From Mixta gaviniae (lineage in GTDB: Bacteria > Pseudomonadota > Gammaproteobacteria > Enterobacterales > Enterobacteriaceae), in the NCBI RefSeq assembly GCF_002953195.1, contig NZ_CP026377.1, forward strand, positions 1 to 64,000: a stretch of DNA of 64,000 nt, given 5' to 3'. Below are positions 1 through 12,743 of this stretch, one piece after another; position 1 is the first letter of the stretch; every line of letters starts with the position of its first letter. The notes beneath the pieces were generated by a model. The model was not told the DNA's origin. It did no database searches and was given only the letters and a program-made list of their open reading frames with translations. The translations under genes and the position numbers were made by a program.

Positions 1-189
1 GTGCAAACTTGTGGATAACCATAGTGAAAAGGGTCTGATAACCGGTAGTTATCCCAAGAATAACCCTTGCTGCTTTTTTCAGCTGTGCATAACTCGCCAT
101 TTCGATCCCAGCTTATACGGATCAGGATCACCGATCATTCACAGCAAACGATCCTCAATAACCGCCTGATCTGTGGAAGAAACCAGAGC

Positions 190-198
190 TTATCCACA
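190..198 (-). promoter_or_regulatory. DnaA box R1 (perfect consensus)
   Basis: TTATCCACA is the perfect high-affinity DnaA box. It lies about 14 bp from the first AT-rich 13-mer, the geometry of R1 in E. coli oriC, from which DnaA assembly extends to the unwinding element. Confidence 0.9.
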
Positions 199-211
199 GA
201 AACGCGGGATC

Positions 212-255
212 CTAATAAGAGATCTAACAAAGAGATCCTTTAAAGAATAAAGATC
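212..255. other. DNA unwinding element: three AT-rich 13-mers
   Basis: Three successive 13-mers end in AGATC: CTAATAAGAGATC (212-224), TAACAAAGAGATC (225-237) and AAGAATAAAGATC (243-255). They are the reverse complements of the L/M/R 13-mers of E. coli oriC, where strands first open. The first two are directly contiguous and five bases separate the third. Confidence 0.85.
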
Positions 256-365
256 TTACTTTTAACTACCCGACGATCCCGGCGCTTTCGTCATGCCACG
301 AATTTGAGTAGAATCCACGCCCCAGGGCAATGATCCCTGATCGAACACTAACGAGGTATCTCCCC

Positions 366-2255
366 ATGTTTTATCCCGATCCTTTTGACGTCATCGTCAT
401 CGGCGGCGGTCATGCAGGCACCGAAGCCGCAATGGCCGCAGCCCGCATGGGTCAACAAACGCTGCTGTTAACCCATAACATCGACACGCTGGGACAAATG
501 TCCTGCAATCCGGCGATCGGCGGCATCGGAAAGGGACATCTGGTGAAAGAAGTGGATGCGATGGGCGGCCTGATGGCAAGCGCGATCGATCGCGCCGGCA
601 TCCAGTTTAGGATACTAAACGCAAGCAAAGGCCCTGCGGTGCGTGCCACTCGCGCTCAGGCCGATCGCGTGCTGTATCGTCAGGCGATCCGCACCGCGCT
701 GGAAAACCAGCCAAACCTGATGATCTTCCAGCAGGCGGTCGAGGATCTGATCGTCGAAAACGATCGTGTGGTCGGCGCCATGACCCAGATGGGGCTGAAA
801 TTTCGCGCCCGCGCCGTGGTGCTGACGGTTGGCACCTTCCTTGACGGCAAAATTCATATCGGTCTCGATAACTACAGCGGCGGCCGCGCAGGCGATCCGC
901 CCTCCATTCCGCTGGCGCGCCGTTTGCGCGAATTGCCGCTGCGCGTCAGCCGTCTGAAAACCGGTACCCCGCCGCGTATTGATGCCCGCACCATCGATTT
1001 CAGCGTGCTGGCGCCGCAGTACGGCGACGACCCGATGCCGGTCTTCTCGTTTATGGGCGATGCGTCGCAGCATCCGCAACAGGTTCCCTGCTACATCACC
1101 CATACCAACGAGCAGACGCACGAGGTGATCCGCAATAACCTCGATCGCAGCCCGATGTACGCCGGCGTGATCGAAGGGATCGGCCCGCGCTACTGCCCGT
1201 CGATCGAAGATAAAGTGATGCGCTTCGCCGATCGCAATGCGCATCAGATCTTCCTTGAGCCGGAAGGGCTGACCAGCAACGAAATTTATCCGAACGGTAT
1301 CTCTACCAGCCTGCCGTTTGACGTACAGATGCAGATCGTGCGTTCGATGAAAGGGATGGAAAACGCGAAAATCGTGCGTCCGGGCTACGCCATTGAGTAC
1401 GATTTCTTCGATCCGCGCGATTTGAAGCCGACGCTGGAAAGCAAATTTATTCAGGGTCTGTTCTTCGCCGGCCAGATCAACGGCACCACCGGTTACGAAG
1501 AAGCAGCGGCGCAGGGCATGCTGGCGGGTCTGAACGCCGGACGCCTCTCCGCAGAGAAAGAGACCTGGGCGCCGCGCCGCGATCAGGCTTACCTTGGCGT
1601 GTTGGTTGACGATCTCTGTACGCTGGGCACCAAAGAGCCCTACCGCATGTTTACCTCGCGTGCGGAATATCGCCTGATGCTGCGTGAAGACAACGCCGAC
1701 CTGCGTCTGACCGAGACCGCGCGCGAGCTGGGTCTGGTCGACGATGCGCGCTGGGCGCGCTTCAACCAGAAGCTGGAAAGCATTGAGCAGGAGCGCCAGC
1801 GTCTGCGCGAGATGCACGTTCATCCGAAATCGGTGGATGTCGAGCGCGTCAACGCCGCGCTAAGCACCCCGCTGACCAAAGAGGCAAGCGGGGAAGATCT
1901 GCTGCGTCGTCCGGAGATGACCTACGCGCGTCTGATGTCGCTGCAGGGCTTTGGTCCGGCGCTTAGCGACGAGCAGGCTGCCGAACAGGTGGAAATTCAG
2001 GTTAAGTATGAAGGTTACATTGCGCGCCAGCAGGAAGAGATCGATCGCCAGCAGCGCAATGAGAATACCCTGCTGCCGGTAGATCTTGACTATCGCAACG
2101 TCAACGGCCTGTCGAATGAAGTGATCGCCAAGCTGAACGATCATAAACCTACATCGATCGGCCAGGCGTCGCGCATTTCAGGCATTACGCCTGCCGCTAT
2201 CTCTATTTTGCTGATTTACCTGAAAAAACAGGGGCTGCTGCGTAAAAGCGCCTGA
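366..2255 (+). CDS. mnmG: tRNA uridine-5-carboxymethylaminomethyl(34) synthesis enzyme MnmG
   Basis: FAD-dependent subunit of the MnmE-MnmG complex, which installs the cmnm5 group on wobble uridine 34 of several tRNAs in the cytosol. The 629-residue length equals that of E. coli MnmG. The start at 366 gives [15 protein letters not shown]; an in-frame upstream extension to 330 is not conserved. Visible motifs are the dinucleotide-binding [10 protein letters not shown] (about residues 13-22), CNPAIGG (about 47), [11 protein letters not shown] and [12 protein letters not shown]. It lies next to oriC and is transcribed away from it, as in E. coli, with rsmG downstream. The partner MnmE is encoded at 38.6-40.0 kb. 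Confidence 0.98.
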   Translation: MFYPDPFDVIVIGGGHAGTEAAMAAARMGQQTLLLTHNIDTLGQMSCNPAIGGIGKGHLVKEVDAMGGLMASAIDRAGIQFRILNASKGPAVRATRAQADRVLYRQAIRTALENQPNLMIFQQAVEDLIVENDRVVGAMTQMGLKFRARAVVLTVGTFLDGKIHIGLDNYSGGRAGDPPSIPLARRLRELPLRVSRLKTGTPPRIDARTIDFSVLAPQYGDDPMPVFSFMGDASQHPQQVPCYITHTNEQTHEVIRNNLDRSPMYAGVIEGIGPRYCPSIEDKVMRFADRNAHQIFLEPEGLTSNEIYPNGISTSLPFDVQMQIVRSMKGMENAKIVRPGYAIEYDFFDPRDLKPTLESKFIQGLFFAGQINGTTGYEEAAAQGMLAGLNAGRLSAEKETWAPRRDQAYLGVLVDDLCTLGTKEPYRMFTSRAEYRLMLREDNADLRLTETARELGLVDDARWARFNQKLESIEQERQRLREMHVHPKSVDVERVNAALSTPLTKEASGEDLLRRPEMTYARLMSLQGFGPALSDEQAAEQVEIQVKYEGYIARQQEEIDRQQRNENTLLPVDLDYRNVNGLSNEVIAKLNDHKPTSIGQASRISGITPAAISILLIYLKKQGLLRKSA

Positions 2256-2279
2256 TCATAAGGCGGGAAAACCGCCCCG

Positions 2280-2316
2280 TCCGGCAGTCGAAGCCGCGTT
2301 GTTTTCGGCTGCCGGA
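2280..2316 (+). other. Hairpin in the mnmG-rsmG spacer
   Basis: TCCGGCAG (2280-2287) and CTGCCGGA (2309-2316) form a perfect 8-bp stem in the 119-base spacer. No clean T-run follows directly, so it is more likely an mRNA stability or attenuation structure than a strong terminator. Confidence 0.45.
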
Positions 2317-2374
2317 TGTGCTGTCGTTTTTATCGCACCGGACGCTGTTTCGCCTTTAGCTACTGGAATATGCC

Positions 2375-2992
2375 GTGATTAATAAACTCTCTCAGCTGCT
2401 TAACGCCGCCAACATTTCTCTGTCCGATCAGCAAAAGCAACAGCTGGTAGGCTATGTTGAGCTGCTGCATAAGTGGAATAAAGCCTATAATCTCACCTCC
2501 GTACGCGATCCGCAGGAGATGCTGGTGCGCCACATTCTCGACAGCATCGTGGTGAGCCCTTATCTGCAAGGAGAGCGCTTTATCGATGTTGGCACCGGAC
2601 CAGGCCTGCCGGGCATTCCGCTGGCGATTGTGCGGCCTGAAGCGCATTTTACGCTGCTGGATAGCCTGGGCAAGCGCGTCCGTTTTCTGCGTCAGGTGCA
2701 GTTTGCGCTGGGTCTGGGGAACGTGGAGCCGGTACAGAGCCGCGTCGAGGCGTTTAACGGCGAGCCGCCTTTTGATGGCGTCATCAGCCGCGCCTTCGCC
2801 TCGTTGAACGATATGGTGAGCTGGTGCCATCATCTGCCGGCGAAAGAAGGGCGTTTCTACGCGCTGAAAGGTCAGCGTCCCGATGATGAAATCGCCGCCT
2901 TGCCGCCGCAGTTTCGCGTAACCGAAGTCGTTGCGCTGAAGGTGCCGGAGCTGGAAGGCGAGCGTCACCTGGTGACGATTCAGTCAGTTTGA
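2375..2992 (+). CDS. rsmG: 16S rRNA (guanine(527)-N7)-methyltransferase RsmG
   Basis: SAM-dependent methyltransferase that modifies G527 of 16S rRNA in the 30S subunit; its loss is classically linked to low-level streptomycin resistance. The protein has 205 residues (E. coli 207) and begins with GTG. The SAM-binding loop [14 protein letters not shown] and the conserved HILDSIVV and [10 protein letters not shown] segments are visible. It follows mnmG as in most gamma-proteobacteria and probably shares its transcript. Confidence 0.97.
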   Translation: MINKLSQLLNAANISLSDQQKQQLVGYVELLHKWNKAYNLTSVRDPQEMLVRHILDSIVVSPYLQGERFIDVGTGPGLPGIPLAIVRPEAHFTLLDSLGKRVRFLRQVQFALGLGNVEPVQSRVEAFNGEPPFDGVISRAFASLNDMVSWCHHLPAKEGRFYALKGQRPDDEIAALPPQFRVTEVVALKVPELEGERHLVTIQSV

Positions 2993-3705
2993 CCTTGTCC
3001 CCGGTGCGGTTATGGTTGTACGCCGCGCCGCAAAGGAGGGCAGGGCGGTTAAAAGTTAATCGAACGAAACAGTTTTTATCAGCCCGCCGTGCGACAAATA
3101 TTGTTGCCTGCGGGTTAAAACGGCGCGGTGAAATTATCTGAAACTTTCCGTAATATTTAACCTGGATTTTACAATGTTTTATCAGTCTGGCTACTTAATG
3201 GGAAAGCAAATCGGTGGCGAATCGCCGTGCGGGAAAATATATGCGCTTTGTCACGCGACGGAAGCAACCCTAATTCGGTGATTTAAATTTTACCCGCGAT
3301 GTCAAATCCTCTGTTTTATCGTTCACTGCGGCGAAATAGCAGGTTTTTTGATTTAATGCGTTGAGTTTGTTGGTTTTTATTTGAATTTTCAGCGATTTAT
3401 TTAAGATTATTCTTGTGCAATATATCAGCACCATATTAATGAATTGTGATCTATCGCACGCTTTATGAGCGCAAAGTTGACGGAATTGTTGTAACTGGCC
3501 TGCGGCTTGCTCCGTTGGCGAGTTTTCAAAAATAGGCCTGTCGAAAGAAATTTAAATAATTGTTCACCTTTACGCTACTTATCGATTGAAATCGCAGGTG
3601 CGGCCCGTATAATTTGCTCGTTTTTTGCTGCTTGACTCAAAAGAGCAAAGGCAGTTTTATACGACACGCGACATACCCCGATCGGGGCAGGAGAGTTTCA
3701 GCGTC
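2993..3705 (+). promoter_or_regulatory. rsmG-atpI intergenic region with the atp promoter
   Basis: A 713-base AT-rich spacer without a credible gene. A good sigma-70 promoter is visible: TTGAAA (3586-3591), a 16-bp spacer and TATAAT (3608-3613), about 90 bases before atpI. At 3445-3460, TGTGATCTATCGCACG resembles a CRP/FNR half-palindrome (left half TGTGA perfect, right half imperfect). An open frame leading into atpI from 3625 is leader, not protein, because the AtpI family starts at 3706. Confidence 0.6.
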
Positions 3706-4916
<1,211 letters not shown>

Positions 4917-4947
4917 TTTTTTATTAACACTACTGCGTTTTAACTGA

Positions 4948-5297
<350 letters not shown>

Positions 5298-5326
5298 TAA
5301 GTTAACTTAACGAGAGGCATTGTGCT

Positions 5327-5797
5327 GTGAACCTTAACGCAACAATCCTCGGCCAGGCCATCGCGTTCGTCCTGTTTGTCCTGTTCTGCATGAAGTACGT
5401 ATGGCCGCCGATTATGGCTGCCATCGAAAAGCGCCAGAAAGAAGTCGCTGAAGGCCTTGCTTCTGCAGAACGCGCCAAAAAAGATTTGGATCTCGCACAG
5501 GCAACTGCGACCGACCAGCTGAAAAAAGCGAAAGAAGAAGCTCAGGTCATCATCGAGCAGGCGAACAAACGCCGCGCTCAGATCCTGGACGAAGTGAAAG
5601 CTGAAGCTGAGCAGGAACGTAACAAGATCGTGGCACAGGCGCAGGCGGAAATTGACGCCGAGCGTAAACGTGCGCGTGAAGAGTTGCGTAAGCAAGTCGC
5701 GATGCTGGCTGTGGCCGGCGCCGAGAAAATCATCGAACGTTCCGTGGATGAAGCTGCTAACAGCGACATCGTAGATAAACTGGTCGCTGAACTGTAA
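5327..5797 (+). CDS. atpF: ATP synthase F0 subunit b
   Basis: Peripheral stalk subunit: one N-terminal membrane helix (about residues 5-25) followed by a long, highly charged coiled coil (about 30-156) that holds F1 against rotation. It has 156 residues, as in E. coli. Translation begins at GTG ([10 protein letters not shown]), as in E. coli, with GAGAGG upstream. The 118-base spacer before it is GC-rich in its first half. Confidence 0.98.
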   Translation: MNLNATILGQAIAFVLFVLFCMKYVWPPIMAAIEKRQKEVAEGLASAERAKKDLDLAQATATDQLKKAKEEAQVIIEQANKRRAQILDEVKAEAEQERNKIVAQAQAEIDAERKRAREELRKQVAMLAVAGAEKIIERSVDEAANSDIVDKLVAEL

Positions 5798-5811
5798 GGA
5801 GGGAGGGGCTG

Positions 5812-6345
5812 ATGTCTGAACTGATTACTGTAGCTCGCCCCTACGCCAAAGCAGCTTTTGACTTTGCCGTTGAGCATCAAAGCATCGACCGTTGGCAGCA
5901 AATGCTGACGTTCGCTGCAGAAGTCGCTCGCAACGAACAGATGGCCGAATTGCTTTCCGGCGCGTTGGCGCCGGAAACCTTATCTGCCTCGTTCATCGCA
6001 GTCTGTGGTGACCAACTCGACGAAGCAGGTCAGAACCTTATCAAGGTTATGGCGGAAAACGGACGTTTGTCCGCGCTGCCGGCAGTACTGGAGCAGTACA
6101 TTCAACTGCGTGACGCCTGGGAGGCAACCGCGGAAGTTGATGTCATCTCTGCCAGTGCGCTGAGCGACGAGCAGCTGACAAAAATCAGCGCCGCAATGGA
6201 AAAGCGTCTGTCACGCAAAGTTAAGCTGAATTGCAAAATCGATAAGTCTGTAATGGCAGGCGTTATCATCCAGGCGGGTGATATGGTCATTGATGGTAGC
6301 GTACGCGGCCGTCTTGAGCGTCTCGCAGACGTCTTGCAGTCTTAA
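5812..6345 (+). CDS. atpH: ATP synthase F1 subunit delta
   Basis: Joins the peripheral stalk (subunit b) to the top of the alpha3-beta3 head. 177 residues, identical in length to E. coli, starting [19 protein letters not shown]. The ribosome-binding site AAGGAGGGAGG directly precedes it. It lies 14 bases after atpF and 14 before atpA. Confidence 0.98.
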   Translation: MSELITVARPYAKAAFDFAVEHQSIDRWQQMLTFAAEVARNEQMAELLSGALAPETLSASFIAVCGDQLDEAGQNLIKVMAENGRLSALPAVLEQYIQLRDAWEATAEVDVISASALSDEQLTKISAAMEKRLSRKVKLNCKIDKSVMAGVIIQAGDMVIDGSVRGRLERLADVLQS

Positions 6346-6359
6346 GGGGACTGGAGCAT

Positions 6360-7901
6360 ATGCAACTGAATTCCACCGAAATCAGCGAACTGATCAAGCA
6401 GCGCATTGCTCAGTTCAATGTCGTGAGCGAAGCTCACAATGAAGGTACTATCGTTTCCGTCAGCGACGGCATCATCCGCGTACACGGCCTGGCCGATGTC
6501 ATGCAGGGTGAGATGATCGCGCTGCCGGGCAACCGTTACGCAATCGCCCTGAACCTGGAGCGCGACTCCGTAGGTGCGGTGGTGATGGGTCCGTACGCCG
6601 ACCTCGCCGAAGGCATGAAAGTAAAATGCACCGGCCGTATCCTGGAAGTTCCGGTTGGCCGTGGCCTGCTGGGCCGCGTAGTGAACACCCTGGGTGAAGC
6701 TATCGACGGTAAAGGTCCGGTTGAGCATGACGGTTTCTCTCCGGTTGAAGTTATCGCGCCGGGCGTTATCGATCGTCAGTCCGTTGATCAGCCGGTTCAG
6801 ACTGGCTACAAATCTGTCGATGCGATGATCCCAATCGGCCGTGGCCAGCGTGAGCTGATCATCGGCGACCGTCAGACCGGTAAAACCGCTCTGGCGATCG
6901 ACGCCATCATCAACCAGCGTGATTCCGGTATCAAATGCGTTTACGTCGCTATCGGCCAGAAAGCATCCACCATCGCTAACGTGGTGCGCAAACTGGAAGA
7001 ACACGGCGCGCTGGCTAACACCATCGTGGTGGTCGCGTCCGCATCTGAATCCGCTGCGCTGCAGTACCTGGCACCTTACGCCGGCTGCGCAATGGGCGAA
7101 TACTTCCGCGACCGCGGCGAAGACGCGCTGATCGTATACGATGACCTGTCCAAGCAGGCCGTTGCTTATCGTCAGATTTCTCTGCTGCTGCGCCGTCCGC
7201 CGGGCCGTGAAGCCTTCCCGGGCGACGTGTTCTATCTCCACTCTCGCCTGCTGGAGCGTGCCTCCCGCGTAAACGCCGACTATGTCGAAGCGTTCACTAA
7301 AGGTGAAGTGAAAGGTAAAACCGGCTCGCTGACCGCCCTGCCGATCATTGAAACGCAGGCGGGTGACGTTTCCGCGTTCGTTCCGACCAACGTAATCTCG
7401 ATTACCGATGGTCAGATCTTCCTGGAATCTAACCTGTTCAACTCCGGTATCCGTCCGGCCGTTAACCCGGGTATCTCCGTATCCCGTGTTGGTGGTGCCG
7501 CACAGACCAAGATCGTGAAGAAACTGTCCGGCGGTATCCGTACCGCGCTGGCGCAGTATCGTGAACTGGCTGCGTTCTCGCAGTTCGCTTCCGATCTGGA
7601 CGACGCGACCCGTAAACAGCTGAGCCACGGCCAGAAAGTGACTGAACTGCTGAAGCAGAAACAGTACGCGCCGATGTCCGTTGCCCAGCAGGGTCTGGTG
7701 CTGTTCGCCGCTGAGCGTGGCTACCTGAACGACGTCGAACTGGCGAAAATCGGTAGCTTCGAAGCTGCGCTGCTGGCGTATGCCGATCGCGAACACGCCG
7801 AGCTGATGCAGGAAATCAACCAAACTGGTAACTACAACAACGATATCGAAGAGAAGCTGAAAGGCCTCCTCGACACGTTTAAAGCAACCCAGTCCTGGTA
7901 A
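6360..7901 (+). CDS. atpA: ATP synthase F1 subunit alpha
   Basis: Non-catalytic nucleotide-binding subunit of the F1 hexamer. 513 residues, the same as E. coli. The Walker A motif [11 protein letters not shown] lies near residues 167-177, and the family stretch [17 protein letters not shown] is present. Its codon use is strongly biased, as expected of a highly expressed gene. Confidence 0.99.
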   Translation: MQLNSTEISELIKQRIAQFNVVSEAHNEGTIVSVSDGIIRVHGLADVMQGEMIALPGNRYAIALNLERDSVGAVVMGPYADLAEGMKVKCTGRILEVPVGRGLLGRVVNTLGEAIDGKGPVEHDGFSPVEVIAPGVIDRQSVDQPVQTGYKSVDAMIPIGRGQRELIIGDRQTGKTALAIDAIINQRDSGIKCVYVAIGQKASTIANVVRKLEEHGALANTIVVVASASESAALQYLAPYAGCAMGEYFRDRGEDALIVYDDLSKQAVAYRQISLLLRRPPGREAFPGDVFYLHSRLLERASRVNADYVEAFTKGEVKGKTGSLTALPIIETQAGDVSAFVPTNVISITDGQIFLESNLFNSGIRPAVNPGISVSRVGGAAQTKIVKKLSGGIRTALAQYRELAAFSQFASDLDDATRKQLSHGQKVTELLKQKQYAPMSVAQQGLVLFAAERGYLNDVELAKIGSFEAALLAYADREHAELMQEINQTGNYNNDIEEKLKGLLDTFKATQSW

Positions 7902-7953
7902 TGTCTGGCGGCTTGTCTGAAAAGGCAGGCCGCAAGGCTTTGAGGAGAAGCTA

Positions 7954-8820
7954 ATGGCCGGCGCAAAAGAGATACGTACCAAGATTGGAAGCGTAAAAAA
8001 TACGCAGAAAATCACTAAAGCGATGGAAATGGTCGCCGCCTCCAAAATGCGTAAAACGCAGGAACGCATGGCGGCCAGCCGTCCGTATGCAGATACCATG
8101 CGCAAAGTGATTGGTCACATTGCGCTGGGTAATCTGGAATACAAGCACCCTTACCTGGAAGAGCGCGACGTTAAGCGCGTCGGCTATTTGGTCGTTTCTA
8201 CCGACCGCGGGCTTTGTGGTGGTTTGAACATTAACCTGTTCAAAAAATTGCTGGCAGAGATGAAAACCTGGTCCGACAAAGGCGTTCAGAGCGATCTGGC
8301 GGTTATCGGTTCCAAGGGGCTGGCTTTCTTCGGTTCTGTCGGCGGCAACGTCGTGGCGCAGGTCACCGGCATGGGGGATAACCCTTCCCTGTCCGAGCTG
8401 ATCGGTCCGGTGAAAGTCATGCTGCAGGCTTATGACGAAGGTCGTCTCGACAAGCTGTATGTGGTCAGCAACAAATTTAACAACACCATGTCCCAGACTC
8501 CAACCATCACCCAGCTGCTGCCGTTACCGCCAGCGGAAGGGGAAGACGAGTTGAAGAAAAAAACCTGGGATTACCTGTACGAACCGGATCCGAAATCGCT
8601 GCTGGATACCCTGCTGCGTCGTTATGTCGAATCTCAGGTTTATCAGGGTGTTGTGGAAAACCTGGCCAGCGAACAGGCCGCTCGTATGGTGGCGATGAAA
8701 GCGGCGACCGACAACGGCGGCAACCTGATCAAAGAGCTGCAGTTGGTTTACAACAAGGCTCGTCAGGCCAGCATCACCCAGGAACTTACCGAGATCGTCT
8801 CGGGGGCCTCCGCGGTTTAA
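7954..8820 (+). CDS. atpG: ATP synthase F1 subunit gamma
   Basis: Central rotating shaft of F1. 288 residues (E. coli 287), with the conserved N-terminal helix [19 protein letters not shown] and the C-terminal [19 protein letters not shown] signature. It has the ribosome-binding site GAGGAG upstream. A palindromic element separates it from atpD. Confidence 0.98.
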   Translation: MAGAKEIRTKIGSVKNTQKITKAMEMVAASKMRKTQERMAASRPYADTMRKVIGHIALGNLEYKHPYLEERDVKRVGYLVVSTDRGLCGGLNINLFKKLLAEMKTWSDKGVQSDLAVIGSKGLAFFGSVGGNVVAQVTGMGDNPSLSELIGPVKVMLQAYDEGRLDKLYVVSNKFNNTMSQTPTITQLLPLPPAEGEDELKKKTWDYLYEPDPKSLLDTLLRRYVESQVYQGVVENLASEQAARMVAMKAATDNGGNLIKELQLVYNKARQASITQELTEIVSGASAV

Positions 8821-8827
8821 CCAGGTA

Positions 8828-10338
<1,511 letters not shown>

Positions 10339-10379
10339 TTATTTCCCCTGCATCCATCAGGTCGCGGCGCCTTGATTGC

Positions 10380-10405
10380 GGATCGCCTGTATCAACAGGC
10401 GGTCC
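10380..10405 (+). repeat. Hairpin in the atpD-atpC spacer
   Basis: GGATCGCCTGT (10380-10390) and ACAGGCGGTCC (10395-10405) pair over 11 bp, with one G-U, around loop ATCA. It sits in a 128-base atpD-atpC gap, much longer than the gap remembered for E. coli. There is no T-run, so it is probably an mRNA-processing or stability structure affecting epsilon-subunit yield. Confidence 0.6.
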
Positions 10406-10466
10406 GGGAAAGCGAGCGCAGCTGGCGGCCTGACGGATAACGGGGCGGTTTTCCGGGAGGTTAACT

Positions 10467-10886
10467 ATGGCTATGACTTATCACCTGGATGTCGTCAGCG
10501 CGGAACAGCAGATGTTCAGCGGGCTGGTGCAGAAAATCCAGGTGTCCGGCAGCGAAGGCGAACTGGGGATTTTCCCTGGCCATACGCCGCTGCTGACCGC
10601 CATTAAGCCTGGTATGGTGCGTATCGTTAAGCAGCACGGCGAAGAAGAGTTTATCTATCTCTCTGGCGGCGTGCTGGAAGTTCAGCCGGGTTCGGTTACC
10701 GTTCTGGCTGATACGGCGATCCGCGGTACCGACCTTGATGAAGCGCGCGCGCTGGAAGCGAAACGCAAAGCGGAAGAGCATATGAACAAAGCCCACGGCG
10801 ACGTGGACTATGCTCAGGCTTCGGCCGAACTGGCGAAAGCCATCGCCAAGCTGCGCGTCATCGAACTGACCAAGAAAGCGATGTAA
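10467..10886 (+). CDS. atpC: ATP synthase F1 subunit epsilon
   Basis: Rotor subunit that contacts the c-ring and can inhibit ATP hydrolysis through its C-terminal helices. 139 residues as in E. coli, start [19 protein letters not shown]. The N-terminal beta-sandwich (about 1-85) is followed by the helical hairpin (about 88-138, rich in Ala/Lys/Glu). GGGAGG is the ribosome-binding site. Last gene of the operon, followed by a strong terminator. Confidence 0.98.
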   Translation: MAMTYHLDVVSAEQQMFSGLVQKIQVSGSEGELGIFPGHTPLLTAIKPGMVRIVKQHGEEEFIYLSGGVLEVQPGSVTVLADTAIRGTDLDEARALEAKRKAEEHMNKAHGDVDYAQASAELAKAIAKLRVIELTKKAM

Positions 10887-10908
10887 TCAGGCTTAAAGCA
10901 GTTCACCG

Positions 10909-10938
10909 TGCCAGCCCCAACGGGCTGGCATTTTTATT
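10909..10938 (+). terminator. Rho-independent terminator of the atp operon
   Basis: TGCCAGCCC (10909-10917), loop CAAC and GGGCTGGCA (10922-10930) form a perfect 9-bp stem followed by TTTTTATT. Confidence 0.93.
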
Positions 10939-11144
10939 TCCCCCGCCCTCTTCTTCTCTCTTGCTGCACAGCTAAAATTAAGCCATTGAAAAGCGCCTTT
11001 TTTCGTTGGATTTATCGCCAGACGCGGTGCATTCTTGGCGGTAGCGATTTGCCGAAAGCCGGTTAATTTCGTCATGAGAAAAATGTAGTAATCTCAGGGC
11101 GAAACCGTTTAACTTTCATCTGTAAAAATTTAATCAGGATAGCT

Positions 11145-12515
11145 ATGTCTAACAGCGCAATGAGCGTGGTGATCCTTGCCGCCGGCAAGGGAACCCGCAT
11201 GTATTCCGATCTTCCTAAAGTCCTGCACGTTCTGGCAGGAAAGCCTATGGTTCAACACGTTATCGATGCGGCGAAAGGTCTTGGCGCGCGCGCGATCAAT
11301 CTGGTGTACGGCCACGGCGGCGACCTGCTGAAAGCGGCGCTGCGTGACGATGCGCTGAATTGGGTGCTGCAGGCTGAACAGCTGGGAACCGGACATGCGA
11401 TGCAGCAGGCTGCGCCCTTCTTCGCCGACGACGAAGATATCCTGATGCTCTATGGCGACGTGCCGTTAATTACCGTCGATACGCTGGCGCGCCTGCGCGC
11501 GGCGAAACCGCAGGGTGGTATCGGCCTGCTGACGGTCACGCTGGACAATCCTACCGGCTATGGCCGCATCGTGCGGGAAAATGGCCAGGTCACCGGCATC
11601 GTTGAGCAGAAAGACGCTTCGCCGCAGCAGCTGGCGATTCAGGAGATCAATACCGGCATCCTGGTGGCCAACGGCGGCGATTTGAAGCGCTGGCTGAGCC
11701 AGCTGAACAATAACAATGCGCAGGGCGAATATTACATTACCGATATTATCGCGCTCGCCTGGGCGGAAGGCCGCCGTATCGAAACCGTCCAGCCGGCGCG
11801 CATCAGCGAAACCGAAGGCGTCAATAACCGCCTGCAGCTGGCGACGCTGGAACGCATTTATCAGGCTGAGCAGGCGGAAAAATTGCTGCTGGCGGGCGTG
11901 ATGCTGCGCGATCCGGCCCGTTTCGACCTGCGCGGCGAGCTGCAACACGGCCGCGACGTCGAGATCGATAGCAACGTGATCCTTGAAGGCCGCGTCACGC
12001 TGGGCAACCGGGTTAAAATCGGCGCCGGCTGCGTGATTAAAAACAGCGTGATCGGCGACGGTTGCGAAATCAGCCCCTACAGCGTGATCGAAGATGCCGA
12101 GCTGGCCGCTGATTGCACTGTCGGTCCTTTTGCGCGTCTGCGTCCGGGCAGCCAGCTTGGCGAAGCGGCGCACGTCGGCAACTTCGTGGAGATGAAAAAG
12201 GCGACGCTGGGCAAAGGATCGAAAGCGGGCCATCTTAGCTATCTGGGCGACGCGGAGATCGGATCCGGGGTCAATATCGGTGCCGGCACCATTACCTGTA
12301 ACTATGACGGCGCTAACAAATCAAAAACCGTCATCGGCGACGATGTTTTCGTCGGCTCCGATACGCAGCTGGTGGCGCCGGTTACCGTTGCCAGCGGGGC
12401 CACCATCGCCGCCGGCACGACCATCATGAAAGATGTCACCGCCGGCGAGCTGGTTTATAACCGTAAAGAACAGTTGCAAAAATCGGGCTGGCAACGCCCG
12501 GTGAAGAAGAAATAA
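11145..12515 (+). CDS. glmU: Bifunctional UDP-N-acetylglucosamine pyrophosphorylase / glucosamine-1-phosphate N-acetyltransferase
   Basis: Catalyses the last two steps to UDP-GlcNAc, precursor of peptidoglycan and LPS. 456 residues as in E. coli. The N-terminal uridylyltransferase domain (about 1-228) carries [18 protein letters not shown]. The C-terminal left-handed beta-helix (about 250-456) shows hexapeptide repeats such as [16 protein letters not shown] and the acetyltransferase-site segment [11 protein letters not shown]. It is followed by glmS, which makes its upstream substrate. Confidence 0.98.
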   Translation: MSNSAMSVVILAAGKGTRMYSDLPKVLHVLAGKPMVQHVIDAAKGLGARAINLVYGHGGDLLKAALRDDALNWVLQAEQLGTGHAMQQAAPFFADDEDILMLYGDVPLITVDTLARLRAAKPQGGIGLLTVTLDNPTGYGRIVRENGQVTGIVEQKDASPQQLAIQEINTGILVANGGDLKRWLSQLNNNNAQGEYYITDIIALAWAEGRRIETVQPARISETEGVNNRLQLATLERIYQAEQAEKLLLAGVMLRDPARFDLRGELQHGRDVEIDSNVILEGRVTLGNRVKIGAGCVIKNSVIGDGCEISPYSVIEDAELAADCTVGPFARLRPGSQLGEAAHVGNFVEMKKATLGKGSKAGHLSYLGDAEIGSGVNIGAGTITCNYDGANKSKTVIGDDVFVGSDTQLVAPVTVASGATIAAGTTIMKDVTAGELVYNRKEQLQKSGWQRPVKKK

Positions 12516-12518
12516 CAA

Positions 12519-12644
12519 TAAACGCTCAGCTCTCCAGGCAGCATAGAGGCGGCGATGCCGCGCAGCATTGGACGCTTACTCAGGTAAGCGTCCGGTATAT
12601 GCGGGACGCGCCAACGCAGGCAGCCTGAAGGATGAAGCGTATAA
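12519..12644. repeat. Diverged ERIC-like element between glmU and glmS
   Basis: About 126 bp, close to the usual ERIC length of about 127 bp. The right half (GCCAACGCAGGCAGCCTGAA, then GGATGAAGCGTATAA) resembles the ERIC segment GCCAACGCAC...CAGCTTGAAGTATGACGGGTATA as remembered. The centre holds the perfect hairpin GGACGCTTAC-TCAG-GTAAGCGTCC (12570-12593), at the place of the ERIC AGGAGCTTAC/GTAAG palindrome. The left end is an imperfect inverted copy of the right end. It would be transcribed within the glmUS message. Confidence 0.7.
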
Positions 12645-12660
12645 CCCCCACTCTCTACAA

Positions 12661-12685
12661 GGCTCGGGGGAGCCGACAATGTCGG
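12661..12685 (+). promoter_or_regulatory. Hairpins in the glmS leader
   Basis: GGCTC-GGGG-GAGCC (12661-12674) and the adjoining CCGACAATGTCGG (12673-12685) can fold 60-85 bases before glmS. In E. coli the glmS leader is a target of the small RNA GlmZ. Whether these hairpins play the same masking role here is inference. Confidence 0.35.
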
Positions 12686-12743
12686 TATATCAGGTCAGAT
12701 GACAACGCCGGGCGCAAGAGCGCCATGAGTCAGGAAGAAAACT

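Larger units (their letters stand above)
10..263. other. oriC: Chromosomal replication origin oriC
   Basis: The stretch next to mnmG carries the hallmarks of an enterobacterial oriC, inverted relative to the usual E. coli drawing. Four DnaA-box-like 9-mers are visible: TGTGGATAA at 10-18 (R4 position), TTATCCCAA at 49-57 (R3, degenerate), TGTGCATAA at 84-92 (R2) and TTATCCACA at 190-198 (R1). Eleven GATC Dam sites lie between about 104 and 276, far above chance. Three AT-rich 13-mers ending in AGATC follow towards mnmG. The tract around 103-142 (GATCCCAGCTTATACGG, then GATCACCGATCATTCACAG) matches E. coli oriC as I remember it. The window starts just outside R4, so the minimal origin is complete. 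Confidence 0.95.

Noticed and set aside
615..1823. 402-codon minus-strand frame opposite mnmG
   Set aside because: Same reasoning: overlaps a certain gene entirely and has shadow-type composition.
2256..2374. Rho-independent terminator between mnmG and rsmG
   Set aside because: The stem is good but not followed directly by a T-run, and the two genes are normally co-transcribed.
3625..3705. Upstream extension of atpI
   Set aside because: Adds 27 residues absent from the family; it overlaps the expected leader just after the TATAAT at 3608.
6342..8105. 587-codon minus-strand frame opposite atpA
   Set aside because: Antisense shadow of a highly biased gene; no family resemblance and no ribosome-binding site at its start.
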